Source: Nonomuraea wenchangensis
Lineage (GTDB): Bacteria > Actinomycetota > Actinomycetes > Streptosporangiales > Streptosporangiaceae
NCBI RefSeq assembly: GCF_900111685.1
Contig: NZ_FOHX01000002.1
Location: 124,001-188,000 of the forward strand
Direction: 5' to 3'
Length of the DNA: 64,000 bases
Shown: positions 8,701 to 16,412 of the stretch, piece after piece
Position numbering within the stretch: the first letter of the stretch is position 1
Layout: every line of letters starts with the position of its first letter
Made by a program: the position numbers and the translations under genes
Notes under the pieces: generated by a model
What the model was told of the DNA's origin: nothing
What the model saw: the letters and a program-made list of their open reading frames with translations, nothing else
The model's database searches: none

Positions 8701-11245
8701 CGCGATCCGCGTGGTCGCCACCGCCGCCGACATCACCGCCCTGCCGGACGCGCTCAGGGCCGCCGCCACGCTCACCGCCGAGGCCGACGGGCCCGAGATG
8801 GCCGTGGACGTCTACGTCACCTGGGAGGACCAGCCCGACGACGACGCCCTGGCCGTACGGCTGGACGGGCTCGTCGCCGAGCACGCGCGGCCCGCGGGCG
8901 TCCAGCGGATCACCGTCATCGTGGCCGGCACCGGCGGCGCCGTGATGCACCACCACTTCACCTTCCGGCCCGACGGGACGGGTTTCGCCGAGGACCGGCT
9001 GATCCGCGGCATCCATCCGCAGATCGCGCAGCGCCTCCAGCTCCAACGATGGCGCGAGTTCGACCTCACCCGGCTGCCGTCGGTCGACGAGGAGATCTAC
9101 CTGTTCAAGGCCGTCGCGAAGAGCAACCCCACCGACGAGCGGCTGCTCGCGATGGGCCAGGTCCGCGACCTGACGCCGCTGCGCGAGGCCGACGGCAGGC
9201 TGGTCGCGCTGCCGGCCGTCGAGGACGCGCTCACCGCGGGCCTCGACGCGATCCGCAACTTCCAGGCGCAGCGCCCGCAGAACAAGCGCCTCGACACCAA
9301 CCGCATCATGATGTACGTCTGGCCGGCCACCGAGATCTCGCACGACGAGCTCAACGCGCTGGTCCAGCGCATCCTGCCGACCACGGTGGGCGCGGGGCTG
9401 GAGGAGGTCCTGTTCGTGGCCCGCCAGCGCAACGCCGCGGGCGAGCTGAGCGAGGTCGCCGTGCGCATCACGCTCGACGCCGGCCGCGGCGCGACCCTGC
9501 ACGTGGAGAAGCCCTCGACGGAGCCGGTGCTGCCACTCGACGACTACCGCCAGAAGGTGCTGCGGGCCGCCCGGCGCGGCAACGTCTACCCGTACGAGCT
9601 GAGCGCCATGCTCGGCCGCTTCGTCGAGCACGACCTCGACGAGCACGGCGCGCTCGTGCCGGTGGAGCGGCCGAAGGGCCGCAACACCGCGGCGATCGTG
9701 GCGGGCGTCGTCTCGACGCCGACCGAGCGGCACCCGGAGGGCGTCACCCGCGTGGTCCTGCTCGGCGACCCGACCAAGGCGCTGGGCGCGCTGTCGGAGC
9801 CGGAGTGCTCACGGGTGATCGCCGCGCTCGACCTCGCCGAGCGGATGCGCGTCCCGCTGGAGTGGTACGCGCTGTCGGCGGGCGCGCGGATCTCGATGAC
9901 CTCGGGCACCGAGAACATGGACTGGGTCGCGGCGGCGCTCAAGCGCATCGTCACGTTCACGCAGGCGGGCGGCGAGATCAACGTCGTGGTCGCCGGGATC
10001 AACGTCGGCGCCCAGCCCTACTGGAACGCCGAGGCGACGATGCTCATGCACACCAAGGGCGTCCTGGTGATGACCCCGGACTCGGCGATGGTGCTCACCG
10101 GCAAGCAGTCGCTGGACTTCTCCGGCGGGGTGTCGGCCGAGGACAACTTCGGCATCGGCGGCTACGACCGCGTCATGGGCCCGAACGGCCAGGCGCAATA
10201 CTGGGCCCCCGACCTGCGCGCCGCCCACGACGTGCTGATGGCGCACTACGACCACACCTACGTCGCGCCCGGCGAGACCGGGCCGCGGCGGGCCGTCACC
10301 AGCGACCCCGCCGACCGGGACATCTCGCCCTTCCCGCACGCGGTCGCGGGCAGCGACTTCGCCACGGTGGGCGAGATCTTCTCGGCCGAGCACAACCCGG
10401 ACCGCAAGAAGCCGTTCGACATCCGTACGGTGATGCGCGCGCTGGCCGACCAGGACCATCCGGTGCTGGAGCGCTGGGCGGGCATGGCCGACGCGGAGAC
10501 GGCCGCGGTCCAGGACGCGCACATCGGCGGCCGGCCGGTCTGCCTGATCGGCATCGAGTCCCGCGCGGTGCCGAGGCGGGGCTTCCCGCCCACCGACGGC
10601 CCCGACACCTACACCGCGGGCACGCTCTTCCCGCGCTCGTCGAAGAAGACCGCCCGCGCGATCAACGCGGCGTCCGGCAACCGGCCCCTGGTGGTGCTGG
10701 CCAACCTGTCCGGCTTCGACGGCTCGCCGGAGTCGATGCGCAAGCTCCAGCTCGAGTACGGCGCGGAGATCGGCCGGGCGATCGTCAACTTCGAGGGCCC
10801 GATCGTGTTCTGCGTGATCTCGCGCTACCACGGCGGGGCGTTCGTGGTGTTCTCCAAGGCGCTCAACCCGAACATGACCGTGCTCGCGCTGGAAGGCTCG
10901 TTCGCCTCGGTGCTGGGCGGGGCGCCGGCGGCCGCCGTGGTGTTCGCCGGCGAGGTGAACCACCGCACGGCGACCGACGCGCGCGTCACCGAGCTGCAGG
11001 GGCGCCTCTCGGGGCTCACCGGGGCCGAGCGGGCGGTGCTGAACGCCCAGCTCGTGGAGGTGCAGGCGGCCGTGCGGGCGGAGAAGCTGGGCGAGATCGC
11101 CGCGGAGTTCGACCGGGTGCACAGCATCCAGCGGGCCGTGGAGGTCGGCTCGGTGGACGCGATCGTCAGCGTCGCGGAGCTGCGTCCCCGGATCATCGAG
11201 GCCATCGAGCGCGGGCTGGCCGGCCCGGCGGCCTCCCGCTCCTGA
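5765..11245 (+). CDS. Multidomain biotin-dependent acyl-CoA carboxylase (eukaryote-type, single chain)
   Basis: A single 1826-residue chain predicted to carboxylate acetyl-CoA or a related acyl-CoA. Order: biotin carboxylase (about 1-450; RVAIVNRGEAAMRLI, glycine-rich ASAGGGGRGIR, RLQVEHPITEVTTG), biotinyl domain with VLESMKMET (Lys621 is the predicted biotin site), a long ACC central region (about 690-1270), then fused beta and alpha carboxyltransferase halves (about 1270-1826; GNVYPYELSAMLG, GARISMTSGTENMDW, LANLSGFDGSPESM, GGAFVVFSKALNP). Most bacteria split these subunits, but this layout matches eukaryotic ACC and a known actinobacterial group. Start GTG 5765 follows GGGAGA. The 3' end overlaps the convergent merR gene by 53 bases. 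Acyl specificity is not readable. Confidence 0.88.
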   Translation: MFKRVAIVNRGEAAMRLIHAVRDLSAETGARIETVALYTDADRDATFVREADLAHLLGPASARPYLDHAVLERALVETGADAAWVGWGFVAEDPAFAELCEKIGVTFIGPGAEAMRRLGDKIGAKLLAEEAGVPVAPWSRGEVATLEQALRAGQEIGYPLMLKASAGGGGRGIRVITSEEELADAYERTRQEALRAFGSGVVFLERLVTGARHVEVQVVADGQGTAWALGVRDCSVQRRNQKVIEESSSPVLTEEQAAELKASAERLAKAVGYRGACTVEFLYHPGEELFAFLEVNTRLQVEHPITEVTTGTDLVRLQLHVAAGGRLEGPPPVETGHAVEARLNAEDPDRDFAPSPGRVARLVLPAGPGIRVDTGVREGDVIPAAFDSMIAKIIAYGRDREQALGRLRRAMTDITVIIEGGATNKSFILDLLDQPEVVTARADTGWIDRVRAEGRLVSHRHSAVALVAAAIRAYRDEEELSLRRLLSTAYGGRPQVRHDPGRPLDLKLRGVGYRVSVARVGPERFRVGVSGGGDAHHADVEVDRFDAHSGQIVVNGRRFRLVAAAHGPTHLVEVDGVTHRISRDEGGVVRSPAPALVVAAPVAVGDEIEAGAPILVLESMKMETVLRAPFRARVRECPVPVGSQVETGAALMRLEPLTDDSPQEESGVAEIDLPAEPADAPAAERAERGLRHLRGLLLGFDADPQGHQRVLSDYVSARDELGGQVLEGELDLLTVFADLCELSRNKPSGDLGAGSDSAVHSPREFFHSYLQSLDVERAGLTEGFQAKLAKVLAHYGVTSLDRTPELESAVFRIFLAQQRMSAGVAIVSELLRRWLAGPPPLESLSEPAGLTLEHLVEATQVRFPTLTDLARGVVFRWFAQPLLRRNRAEVYAAVRGHLRHLDRDPHAPDRAERIQAMVASAEPLVRLLGQRIGRPGRDHAPLLEVLTRRYYGNRGLSEVVARDIDGCRFVTATRAGSDGAIRVVATAADITALPDALRAAATLTAEADGPEMAVDVYVTWEDQPDDDALAVRLDGLVAEHARPAGVQRITVIVAGTGGAVMHHHFTFRPDGTGFAEDRLIRGIHPQIAQRLQLQRWREFDLTRLPSVDEEIYLFKAVAKSNPTDERLLAMGQVRDLTPLREADGRLVALPAVEDALTAGLDAIRNFQAQRPQNKRLDTNRIMMYVWPATEISHDELNALVQRILPTTVGAGLEEVLFVARQRNAAGELSEVAVRITLDAGRGATLHVEKPSTEPVLPLDDYRQKVLRAARRGNVYPYELSAMLGRFVEHDLDEHGALVPVERPKGRNTAAIVAGVVSTPTERHPEGVTRVVLLGDPTKALGALSEPECSRVIAALDLAERMRVPLEWYALSAGARISMTSGTENMDWVAAALKRIVTFTQAGGEINVVVAGINVGAQPYWNAEATMLMHTKGVLVMTPDSAMVLTGKQSLDFSGGVSAEDNFGIGGYDRVMGPNGQAQYWAPDLRAAHDVLMAHYDHTYVAPGETGPRRAVTSDPADRDISPFPHAVAGSDFATVGEIFSAEHNPDRKKPFDIRTVMRALADQDHPVLERWAGMADAETAAVQDAHIGGRPVCLIGIESRAVPRRGFPPTDGPDTYTAGTLFPRSSKKTARAINAASGNRPLVVLANLSGFDGSPESMRKLQLEYGAEIGRAIVNFEGPIVFCVISRYHGGAFVVFSKALNPNMTVLALEGSFASVLGGAPAAAVVFAGEVNHRTATDARVTELQGRLSGLTGAERAVLNAQLVEVQAAVRAEKLGEIAAEFDRVHSIQRAVEVGSVDAIVSVAELRPRIIEAIERGLAGPAASRS

Positions 11246-11666
11246 GGGCGAGGTCGGCGAAGGGCAGCGGGCAGTCGGGGCAGGTGCAGTGCGTCAGGCT
11301 GTCGCAGCCGGCGCTCACCACCTGGCCCAGCGCCGTCCTGATCGTGGTCAGGTCGGCGATCTTCGCGTCCACTTCGGCGATCTTGGCCTGGGCGCGGGCC
11401 CGCAGGTCAGGGGTGGGATGGCCGCGCCGCCCGGTGTCGAGCAGCTCGGCCACCTCGTCCAGGGTGAAGCCGAGCCGCTGGGCCGCCTTGATCACGGTCA
11501 GCAGGGTGACCGTGTCCGGCGGGTAGGCGCGGTGCCCGCCGGGGCTGCGGGCCGGTTCGGCGATCAGCCCCCGGCGTTCGTAGTAACGCAGGGTCTGCGG
11601 GTTGACCCCGGCCCGCTCGGCGACCTGCCCGCTGCGCAGGTACGGGCCGTCGGGGTCCTGCCTCAC
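11193..11666 (-). CDS. MerR-family metal-responsive regulator
   Basis: A 157-residue MerR protein. The HTH (about residues 8-55) reads LRSGQVAERAGVNPQTLRYYERRGLI, EPARSPGGHRAY. A dimerising helix follows, then a Cys-rich C-terminus GCDSLTHCTCPDCPL that resembles thiophilic-metal sites in Hg/Cu-type MerR proteins. Start GTG 11666 overlaps the preceding stop (GTGA), so this is the last gene of the ccmFGH operon. That placement suggests a metal-linked control of cytochrome c maturation or respiration. The metal is not assignable by eye. The gene ends 53 bases inside the convergent carboxylase gene. Confidence 0.85.
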   Translation of the reverse strand: MRQDPDGPYLRSGQVAERAGVNPQTLRYYERRGLIAEPARSPGGHRAYPPDTVTLLTVIKAAQRLGFTLDEVAELLDTGRRGHPTPDLRARAQAKIAEVDAKIADLTTIRTALGQVVSAGCDSLTHCTCPDCPLPFADLALRSGRPPGRPARARWPR

Positions 11667-12004
11667 GCCGATCTCCCCGCGCGTTCGGCCAGCGCGTCCA
11701 GCACCTCGACGTGCTCCGGCGGCACCGCCACCTCCAGCGCGAGACCGCCGTCGGCGACGGTGAGGACGAAGGTGAAGAAGGAGCAGCAGCCGCTCTCCCG
11801 CGCCGCCAGCTCGGCGGCCCTGGCGGCGTTGTCCGGGCCAGGGGCGAGCTCCAGCCGCAGCCGCTCCCGCCCGGGCCGCCGCACCGCCCGGACGGTCTCG
11901 GCGAACAGCGCATCGAACTCGGCCACCCGCAGTGGCCGCTCGACCGTGGGCAGCGTGCACGCGGAGGGAGCCCATACCTCATCAGGGGCGAGGTTTTCCG
12001 TCAT
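11663..12004 (-). CDS. Small Cys-Cys protein of unknown function, coupled to merR
   Basis: A 113-residue soluble protein. The most striking part is ARESGCCSFFTFVL (about residues 68-81) in an otherwise alternating hydrophobic/charged sequence with no signal peptide or membrane segment. A vicinal Cys pair could hold a soft metal, which fits the MerR gene that directly follows with a GTGA overlap. Its own start overlaps the stop of the CcmH/TPR gene (ATGA). Similar proteins are seen beside MerR genes in actinobacteria (recollection). A metal-chaperone or co-sensor role is inference only. Confidence 0.75.
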   Translation of the reverse strand: MTENLAPDEVWAPSACTLPTVERPLRVAEFDALFAETVRAVRRPGRERLRLELAPGPDNAARAAELAARESGCCSFFTFVLTVADGGLALEVAVPPEHVEVLDALAERAGRSA

Positions 12005-12891
12005 GTTCCGACGTTAAGCCCGTACCTGGGTACCGAATGCAAGAGGAGGTCACGGATCCGCGGCACCGCCGGGTGTCCTGCGGGGGCGACGGTCAGGAAG
12101 CGGGCGAGCGTGCGGCGGCCCCGCTCCGGCTCGGTGGCCAGCTGCGCCGTGCCGAGGACGAGCAGCAGGTCGGCGTCCCGTGACCGGCGGTCGGCCACCT
12201 TCCTCAGCAGGGACACGGCCTCGGCGGCCCGTCCCGTCTCGATGAGCTGCAGTCCGAGCAGGGAGAGCGCGGCGCGGTCGTCGGGACGCCGGCGCAGGGC
12301 CTCCCGGTAGGCACGGACCGCGCCCTCGTGGTCGCCGGCGGACGCGAGCAGCCGTCCCCTGGCCACCGGGTCGTCGGGCTGGTCCGCCGTCACCGGTCGC
12401 GCGGGTTCGTGACTCACCCGGATCACGACGGCCCCCGCGACGACGGCCAGGACGCCGAGCGCGACCACGGGCACGGTCTTGGCGGCCACGGGCGCGTACG
12501 CTGCCGAGGAGCCGCGAGGCGGCGGGCGCCGTCGGCGCGCGGCCAGGGGCATCAGTGCCAGGACGGCCGCCGCGGGAAGCGCCCAGAGCGCCAGCGGCAG
12601 CCCCGTCATCGGCGGGGAGAGCAGGATCCAGTCCCCGTAACGCTGCCGGAAATGCCGGAGGATGTCGTCGTCGCCGACGCCGGCGCGCAGCAGGCGCTCG
12701 ATCTCGGCCCGGACCGACAGGGCCATCGCCGAGGACGACTCCGCCGCCGACACGCCCGAGCAGTCCGGGCAGCGCACCATCGCGGCGAGGTCGTGCGTCC
12801 GCTCGGCCAGGCCGGGCTCCCTCTGGGCGGAGTTCCAGAGCGCCAGGGCGGCGAGCACGGTCAGGATCAGTGCGGCGAGCCTGGCCATCAT
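12001..12891 (-). CDS. ccmH: Cytochrome c maturation protein CcmH with fused TPR (CcmI/CycH-like) domain
   Basis: About 296 residues. Order: N-terminal membrane segment or signal (residues 1-20), CcmH thiol domain with the redox motif RCPDCSG and ILRHFRQRYGDWILLSPP, two membrane helices (about 108-165), then a C-terminal TPR region (about 190-270; ARGRLLASAGDHEGAVRAYREAL). CcmH keeps apocytochrome CXXCH cysteines reduced, and the TPR part should hold apocytochrome as CcmI does. Fusion of the two is seen in some System I genomes. Start ATG 12891 overlaps the CcmG stop; ATG 12888 is also possible. All catalytic cysteines are present. Confidence 0.9.
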   Translation of the reverse strand: MMARLAALILTVLAALALWNSAQREPGLAERTHDLAAMVRCPDCSGVSAAESSSAMALSVRAEIERLLRAGVGDDDILRHFRQRYGDWILLSPPMTGLPLALWALPAAAVLALMPLAARRRRPPPRGSSAAYAPVAAKTVPVVALGVLAVVAGAVVIRVSHEPARPVTADQPDDPVARGRLLASAGDHEGAVRAYREALRRRPDDRAALSLLGLQLIETGRAAEAVSLLRKVADRRSRDADLLLVLGTAQLATEPERGRRTLARFLTVAPAGHPAVPRIRDLLLHSVPRYGLNVGT

Positions 12892-13406
12892 GGGTCCAGC
12901 AGCGGCGGCACGTGCGCCTCGATCCAGCCGGGGGTGAGCGTGCCGATCAGGCGGTCGACGACGAAGCCGTCCCGGTCGAGCAGGAACGTCTCCGGCACGC
13001 CCCGCGCCCCGAGTTCGAGAGCGAGCCGCCCGTCGGGGTCGGACAGGTGCGGGAAGGACGTCGCGCCCGTCTCCGTCAGGAACGCGCGGGCCGCGCCGGC
13101 CGCGTCGCGCAGGTCCACCCCGAGCACACGGACGCCGCGCAGGTCGCGTGCGGCGGCGACGAGCAGCGGGAACTCCTCGCGGCACGGGTCGCACCAGGAG
13201 GCCCACACGGTGACGAGGACCGGGCTGCCGCGCAGGCCGGCGAGCGTGAACGGCCGCCCGTCGAGCGTGTGACCGGACAGGTCGGGCCTGCGCCGCTCGG
13301 GCGCGATCCACGTCCCTTCCCGGTCGTCGCCGAGGGCGTGGACGAGCACGGCCACCAGCATCGGCAAGGCCACAACGACGGCGACGACGGCCGGCAGCCG
13401 CCTCAT
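12888..13406 (-). CDS. ccmG: Thiol:disulfide interchange protein CcmG/DsbE (TlpA-like)
   Basis: A 172-residue membrane-anchored thioredoxin-fold protein facing outside. It has an N-terminal anchor (residues about 4-25), then DLSGHTLDGRPFTLAGLRG, the active site VWASWCDPCREEF, and cis-Pro region GVPETFLLDRDG. It should pass electrons to CcmH and apocytochromes during haem attachment. The start overlaps the end of ccmF (13403-13406) and the end overlaps ccmH, giving a tightly coupled ccmF-G-H unit. Confidence 0.92.
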   Translation of the reverse strand: MRRLPAVVAVVVALPMLVAVLVHALGDDREGTWIAPERRRPDLSGHTLDGRPFTLAGLRGSPVLVTVWASWCDPCREEFPLLVAAARDLRGVRVLGVDLRDAAGAARAFLTETGATSFPHLSDPDGRLALELGARGVPETFLLDRDGFVVDRLIGTLTPGWIEAHVPPLLDP

Positions 13407-15253
13407 GCCACCGTCACCTCCTCGCGTCGGGCCGCCCCGGAGGTGCGGGTTCGCCCGCGGCCCATGGGGAGCGCGGCGAGGAGGCCGCCCAGGGCGATCA
13501 GGCCGCCGCTTCCCCAGAGCATCCCCATGAGGGGGTTCACCGCCACCCGCAGCATCACCTCGGTCCCCTCCTGGTCGATCTCCGTCACGGACACGTACAG
13601 ATCGCCCGCGAGCCCGCCGCGGATGGCCGGCCGGGCGACCGGCGAGCCGCCGCGGGCGGGGAAGAACACGAGCGAGGGCCGCAGCACCCCGGCGAGCCGT
13701 CCCTCGCGGGTGACGGTGACGCGGGCGGTCGCCGTCATGGCGTCACCGGTCCGCTGCCGTTCGACGCCGTCGAGCCGCACGCTGTAGCCGCCAGCCAGGA
13801 GGGAGCCGCCCTGCTGGAGCCGGCCCTGGCTCTCCTCGGCGTAGGCGGTGGAGGCGGCGACGGCGACGGCGGCCAGGGCGACCCCCGCGTGCGCGAGCAG
13901 CGCGCCCGCGCGTCTGCGGTCGAGCCGCTCGCGGGCCGGGCCGAGCAGGCGTCCCGCGAGCGCCGCCAGCGCGAACGCCGCCGCCCCGAAGGCGACCAGG
14001 GCCATGACGGGGTGGCGGCCGGTGAACCCGAGGCAGGCGACGGTGGCGGCCCCCGCCGCGACGGGCACGGCCAGGCCGCGGCCCGCGCGGCGCACGCCCG
14101 CTCCCATGAGGACGACCAGCGCCAGCAGGCCCGGCACCACGGTGCGGTCGTAGTACGGCGGCCCGACCGACACCTGCTCGCCGTGCAGGAACTCGGCGAC
14201 GGCGGGGAACAGGGTGCCGAGCAGCACGGTGCCGGCCAGCACGGTCAGGAGCGCGCAGCCGAGCAGGAGCGCCGGGTCCGGCCGGGCCGCCGGCCGCGGC
14301 TGCCGCGCCCGCCGGGCGAGCAGGCCGCCCGCGCCGACCAGCGCGACCGTCAGCAGCCCGAGCAGCGCCGGCCCCGCCTCCGAGCGGGTGAAGGAGTGCA
14401 CGCTCGCCACCGCCCCGCTCCGGGTCAGGAACGTGCCGAGCAGCACCAGCAGGAACGCCCCCACGGCCAGCGGCGTCGTCCAGTTGACCAGCGAGCGCGT
14501 CCTGACGGCGTGCAGCAGCGCCGTGGCGAGCAGCCAGGGCATCAGGGAGGCGTTCTCGACGGGGTCCCACTCCCAGTAGCCGCCCCACCCGAGCACCCCG
14601 TACGACCACCACGCGCCGAGCACGATCCCGGCGGTCAGCGGGATCCACGCGGCCAGCGTCCAGGCCCTGACGCGGGCCGGAGCCGTGCCGCCGGTGACGA
14701 GGCAGGCGACACCGTACCCGAAGGGCGCCACCAGGGCGGCGAAGCCCAGGTAGAGCAGCGGCGGATGCACCCCCATCAGCGGGTTGCCGCGCAGCAGCGG
14801 GTCGGGGCCCGGCCCGTTCGCCGGGACGGGGTCGGCCGGCACGAAGGGGTCGGCGGCGAGCGCGGTGAGCGCGAAGAACGCGGCGCAGACCAGCATGACG
14901 ACGGTCATCGCCACCGGCTGGAGCGGATCGCGGGCCCGCGCGGCGACGGCGGCGACGCCGGTGAGGATCAGCAGCCACAGGACCAGCGATCCTTCCAGCG
15001 CCGACCACAGGCTGGTGACCGTGAAGAAGAGCGGCACCTCACGTCCGCCGTGCCGGGCCACGAACCCCACGCCGAAGTCGTGGGTGACGAGCGCGGTCTC
15101 CAGCAGCAGGAAGGCGAGGAGCGCGGCGCCGAGCGCCGCCCTCGTGCCGCCGACCGCCAGGGCGCGGCTACGGGCGCGCGGCCAGGTGAGCGCGGCGGCC
15201 AACGACGCGGCCAGCCCGCACCACAGCGCGGCGGCGCCCAGGACGTTGATCAC
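13403..15253 (-). CDS. ccmF: CcmF-type cytochrome c haem lyase
   Basis: A 616-residue polytopic membrane protein with about 14-15 hydrophobic segments. The haem-handling WWD region YGVLGWGGYWEWDPVEN is intact, and GNPLMGVHPPLLYLGF and HDFGVGFVARHG are family landmarks. It joins haem, delivered by CcmE, to apocytochrome CXXCH motifs at the outer face of the membrane. Start GTG 15253; no strong Shine-Dalgarno is visible. It is divergent from ctaC, with a 184-bp gap where no clear promoter could be assigned. System I Ccm genes are uncommon in actinobacteria, most of which use the ResB/ResC type. Confidence 0.92.
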   Translation of the reverse strand: MINVLGAAALWCGLAASLAAALTWPRARSRALAVGGTRAALGAALLAFLLLETALVTHDFGVGFVARHGGREVPLFFTVTSLWSALEGSLVLWLLILTGVAAVAARARDPLQPVAMTVVMLVCAAFFALTALAADPFVPADPVPANGPGPDPLLRGNPLMGVHPPLLYLGFAALVAPFGYGVACLVTGGTAPARVRAWTLAAWIPLTAGIVLGAWWSYGVLGWGGYWEWDPVENASLMPWLLATALLHAVRTRSLVNWTTPLAVGAFLLVLLGTFLTRSGAVASVHSFTRSEAGPALLGLLTVALVGAGGLLARRARQPRPAARPDPALLLGCALLTVLAGTVLLGTLFPAVAEFLHGEQVSVGPPYYDRTVVPGLLALVVLMGAGVRRAGRGLAVPVAAGAATVACLGFTGRHPVMALVAFGAAAFALAALAGRLLGPARERLDRRRAGALLAHAGVALAAVAVAASTAYAEESQGRLQQGGSLLAGGYSVRLDGVERQRTGDAMTATARVTVTREGRLAGVLRPSLVFFPARGGSPVARPAIRGGLAGDLYVSVTEIDQEGTEVMLRVAVNPLMGMLWGSGGLIALGGLLAALPMGRGRTRTSGAARREEVTVA

Positions 15254-15437
15254 GGTCGCGCGGCCCGGCGGTCGGACACGGCTACCTCCCGAAGAACGAC
15301 GGATCCGGAGGGAGGCACGGCCAGCATCGCGCCGACCGCCGCGCTGGACAAGTTTCCCCAGGTCGCTGGCGTGGCGAGCGGGCCGGGTCGAGGCTCCGGG
15401 TTAGCCTGCGCGGACAGGGGGACGGGAGGCTCCGAGC

Positions 15438-16409
15438 GTGGCGGCAACGAAGATCGGGCGCACGGCCGCGGCCTGCGCGCCGCTCCTCGCCGCGTCCTGC
15501 TCCGCCGGCGCCCCGTCGGCGCTGTCGCCGGGCGGTCCCGGCGCGGCGCGGGTGGCCGGTCTGTGGTGGCTGCTGTTCGGCATCGCCGTGGTGGTGTGCG
15601 TCGTGGTCACGGTCCTGGTGCTGTGGGCGGTCGCGCGGCGCCGCGACGCGACCGCGGGCACCGCGTCGGGACGCCGGTTCGTCGTGGTGTGGGGGCTCGC
15701 CGTCCCCGCCGTCATCCTCACCTTCACGTACCTGACCGGCCTGGACGCGATGCGGGCGTTCGAGGACCCGCGTGACCCGAAGGCGCTGACCGTCGAGGTG
15801 ACCGGGCACCAGTGGTGGTGGGAGGTCCGCTACCCCGCCTCGCACTTCACCACGGCCAACGAGATCCACGTGCCGGTCGGGCGCACCGTCCACGTACGGC
15901 TGCGCACCGCCGACGTCAACCACAGCTTCTGGGTGCCGCAGCTCACGGTGAAGACCGACCTGGTCGCCGGACGGGTGAACGACATGTGGTTCACGGCGAA
16001 CCGGCCGGGCCTGTTCCGGGGTCAGTGCGCCGAGTACTGCGGCACCCAGCACGGCCGGATGGCCCTGCACATCGTGGCCGAGCCGGACGCCGCCTTCACC
16101 GCGTGGCTGGCCCGGCAGTCGCGGCCGGCGACCGCGGCGGGCGAGGGGCGGCAGGTGTTCGAGGCGGCGTCCTGCGCCTCCTGCCACACGGTCGCCGGGA
16201 CGTCGGCGGCGGGCAAGCAGGGGCCGGACCTGACGCACGTCGGCGGACGCCGCTTCCTCGGCGCGGGCACCCTGCACAACACGCCGGCCGACCTGGCCGC
16301 CTGGATCGCGAACGCGCAGGCGTACAAGCCGGGCAACCGTATGCCGCCGCAGCCGCTCGCGCCGGAGCAGTTGCGGGTCATCACCGCCTATCTGGACAGT
16401 CTGGAGTAG
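15438..16409 (+). CDS. ctaC: Cytochrome c oxidase subunit II with fused cytochrome c domain (caa3 type)
   Basis: 323 residues. N-terminus PLLAASC (Cys21) fits a lipobox. Two membrane segments (about 38-62 and 75-98) precede the cupredoxin domain. CuA ligands are visible: His in VNHSFWVPQ, and C197-A-E-Y-C201 with His205 and Met208 in CGTQHGRM. After about residue 235 comes a class I cytochrome c with C246-A-S-C-H250 and later Met in NRMPPQ. It accepts electrons from QcrC-type or other c cytochromes. Start GTG 15438. It heads a cta-qcr-ccm operon running to 24890. The haem domain makes the nearby maturation genes directly relevant. Confidence 0.94.
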   Translation: MAATKIGRTAAACAPLLAASCSAGAPSALSPGGPGAARVAGLWWLLFGIAVVVCVVVTVLVLWAVARRRDATAGTASGRRFVVVWGLAVPAVILTFTYLTGLDAMRAFEDPRDPKALTVEVTGHQWWWEVRYPASHFTTANEIHVPVGRTVHVRLRTADVNHSFWVPQLTVKTDLVAGRVNDMWFTANRPGLFRGQCAEYCGTQHGRMALHIVAEPDAAFTAWLARQSRPATAAGEGRQVFEAASCASCHTVAGTSAAGKQGPDLTHVGGRRFLGAGTLHNTPADLAAWIANAQAYKPGNRMPPQPLAPEQLRVITAYLDSLE

Positions 16410-16412
16410 CAC

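Noticed and set aside
5642..9733. A 1363-codon open frame on the minus strand opposite the carboxylase gene
   Set aside because: Composition is Arg/Gly/Asp/His-rich and follows from third-position GC of the plus-strand gene. The plus strand has complete conserved domains.
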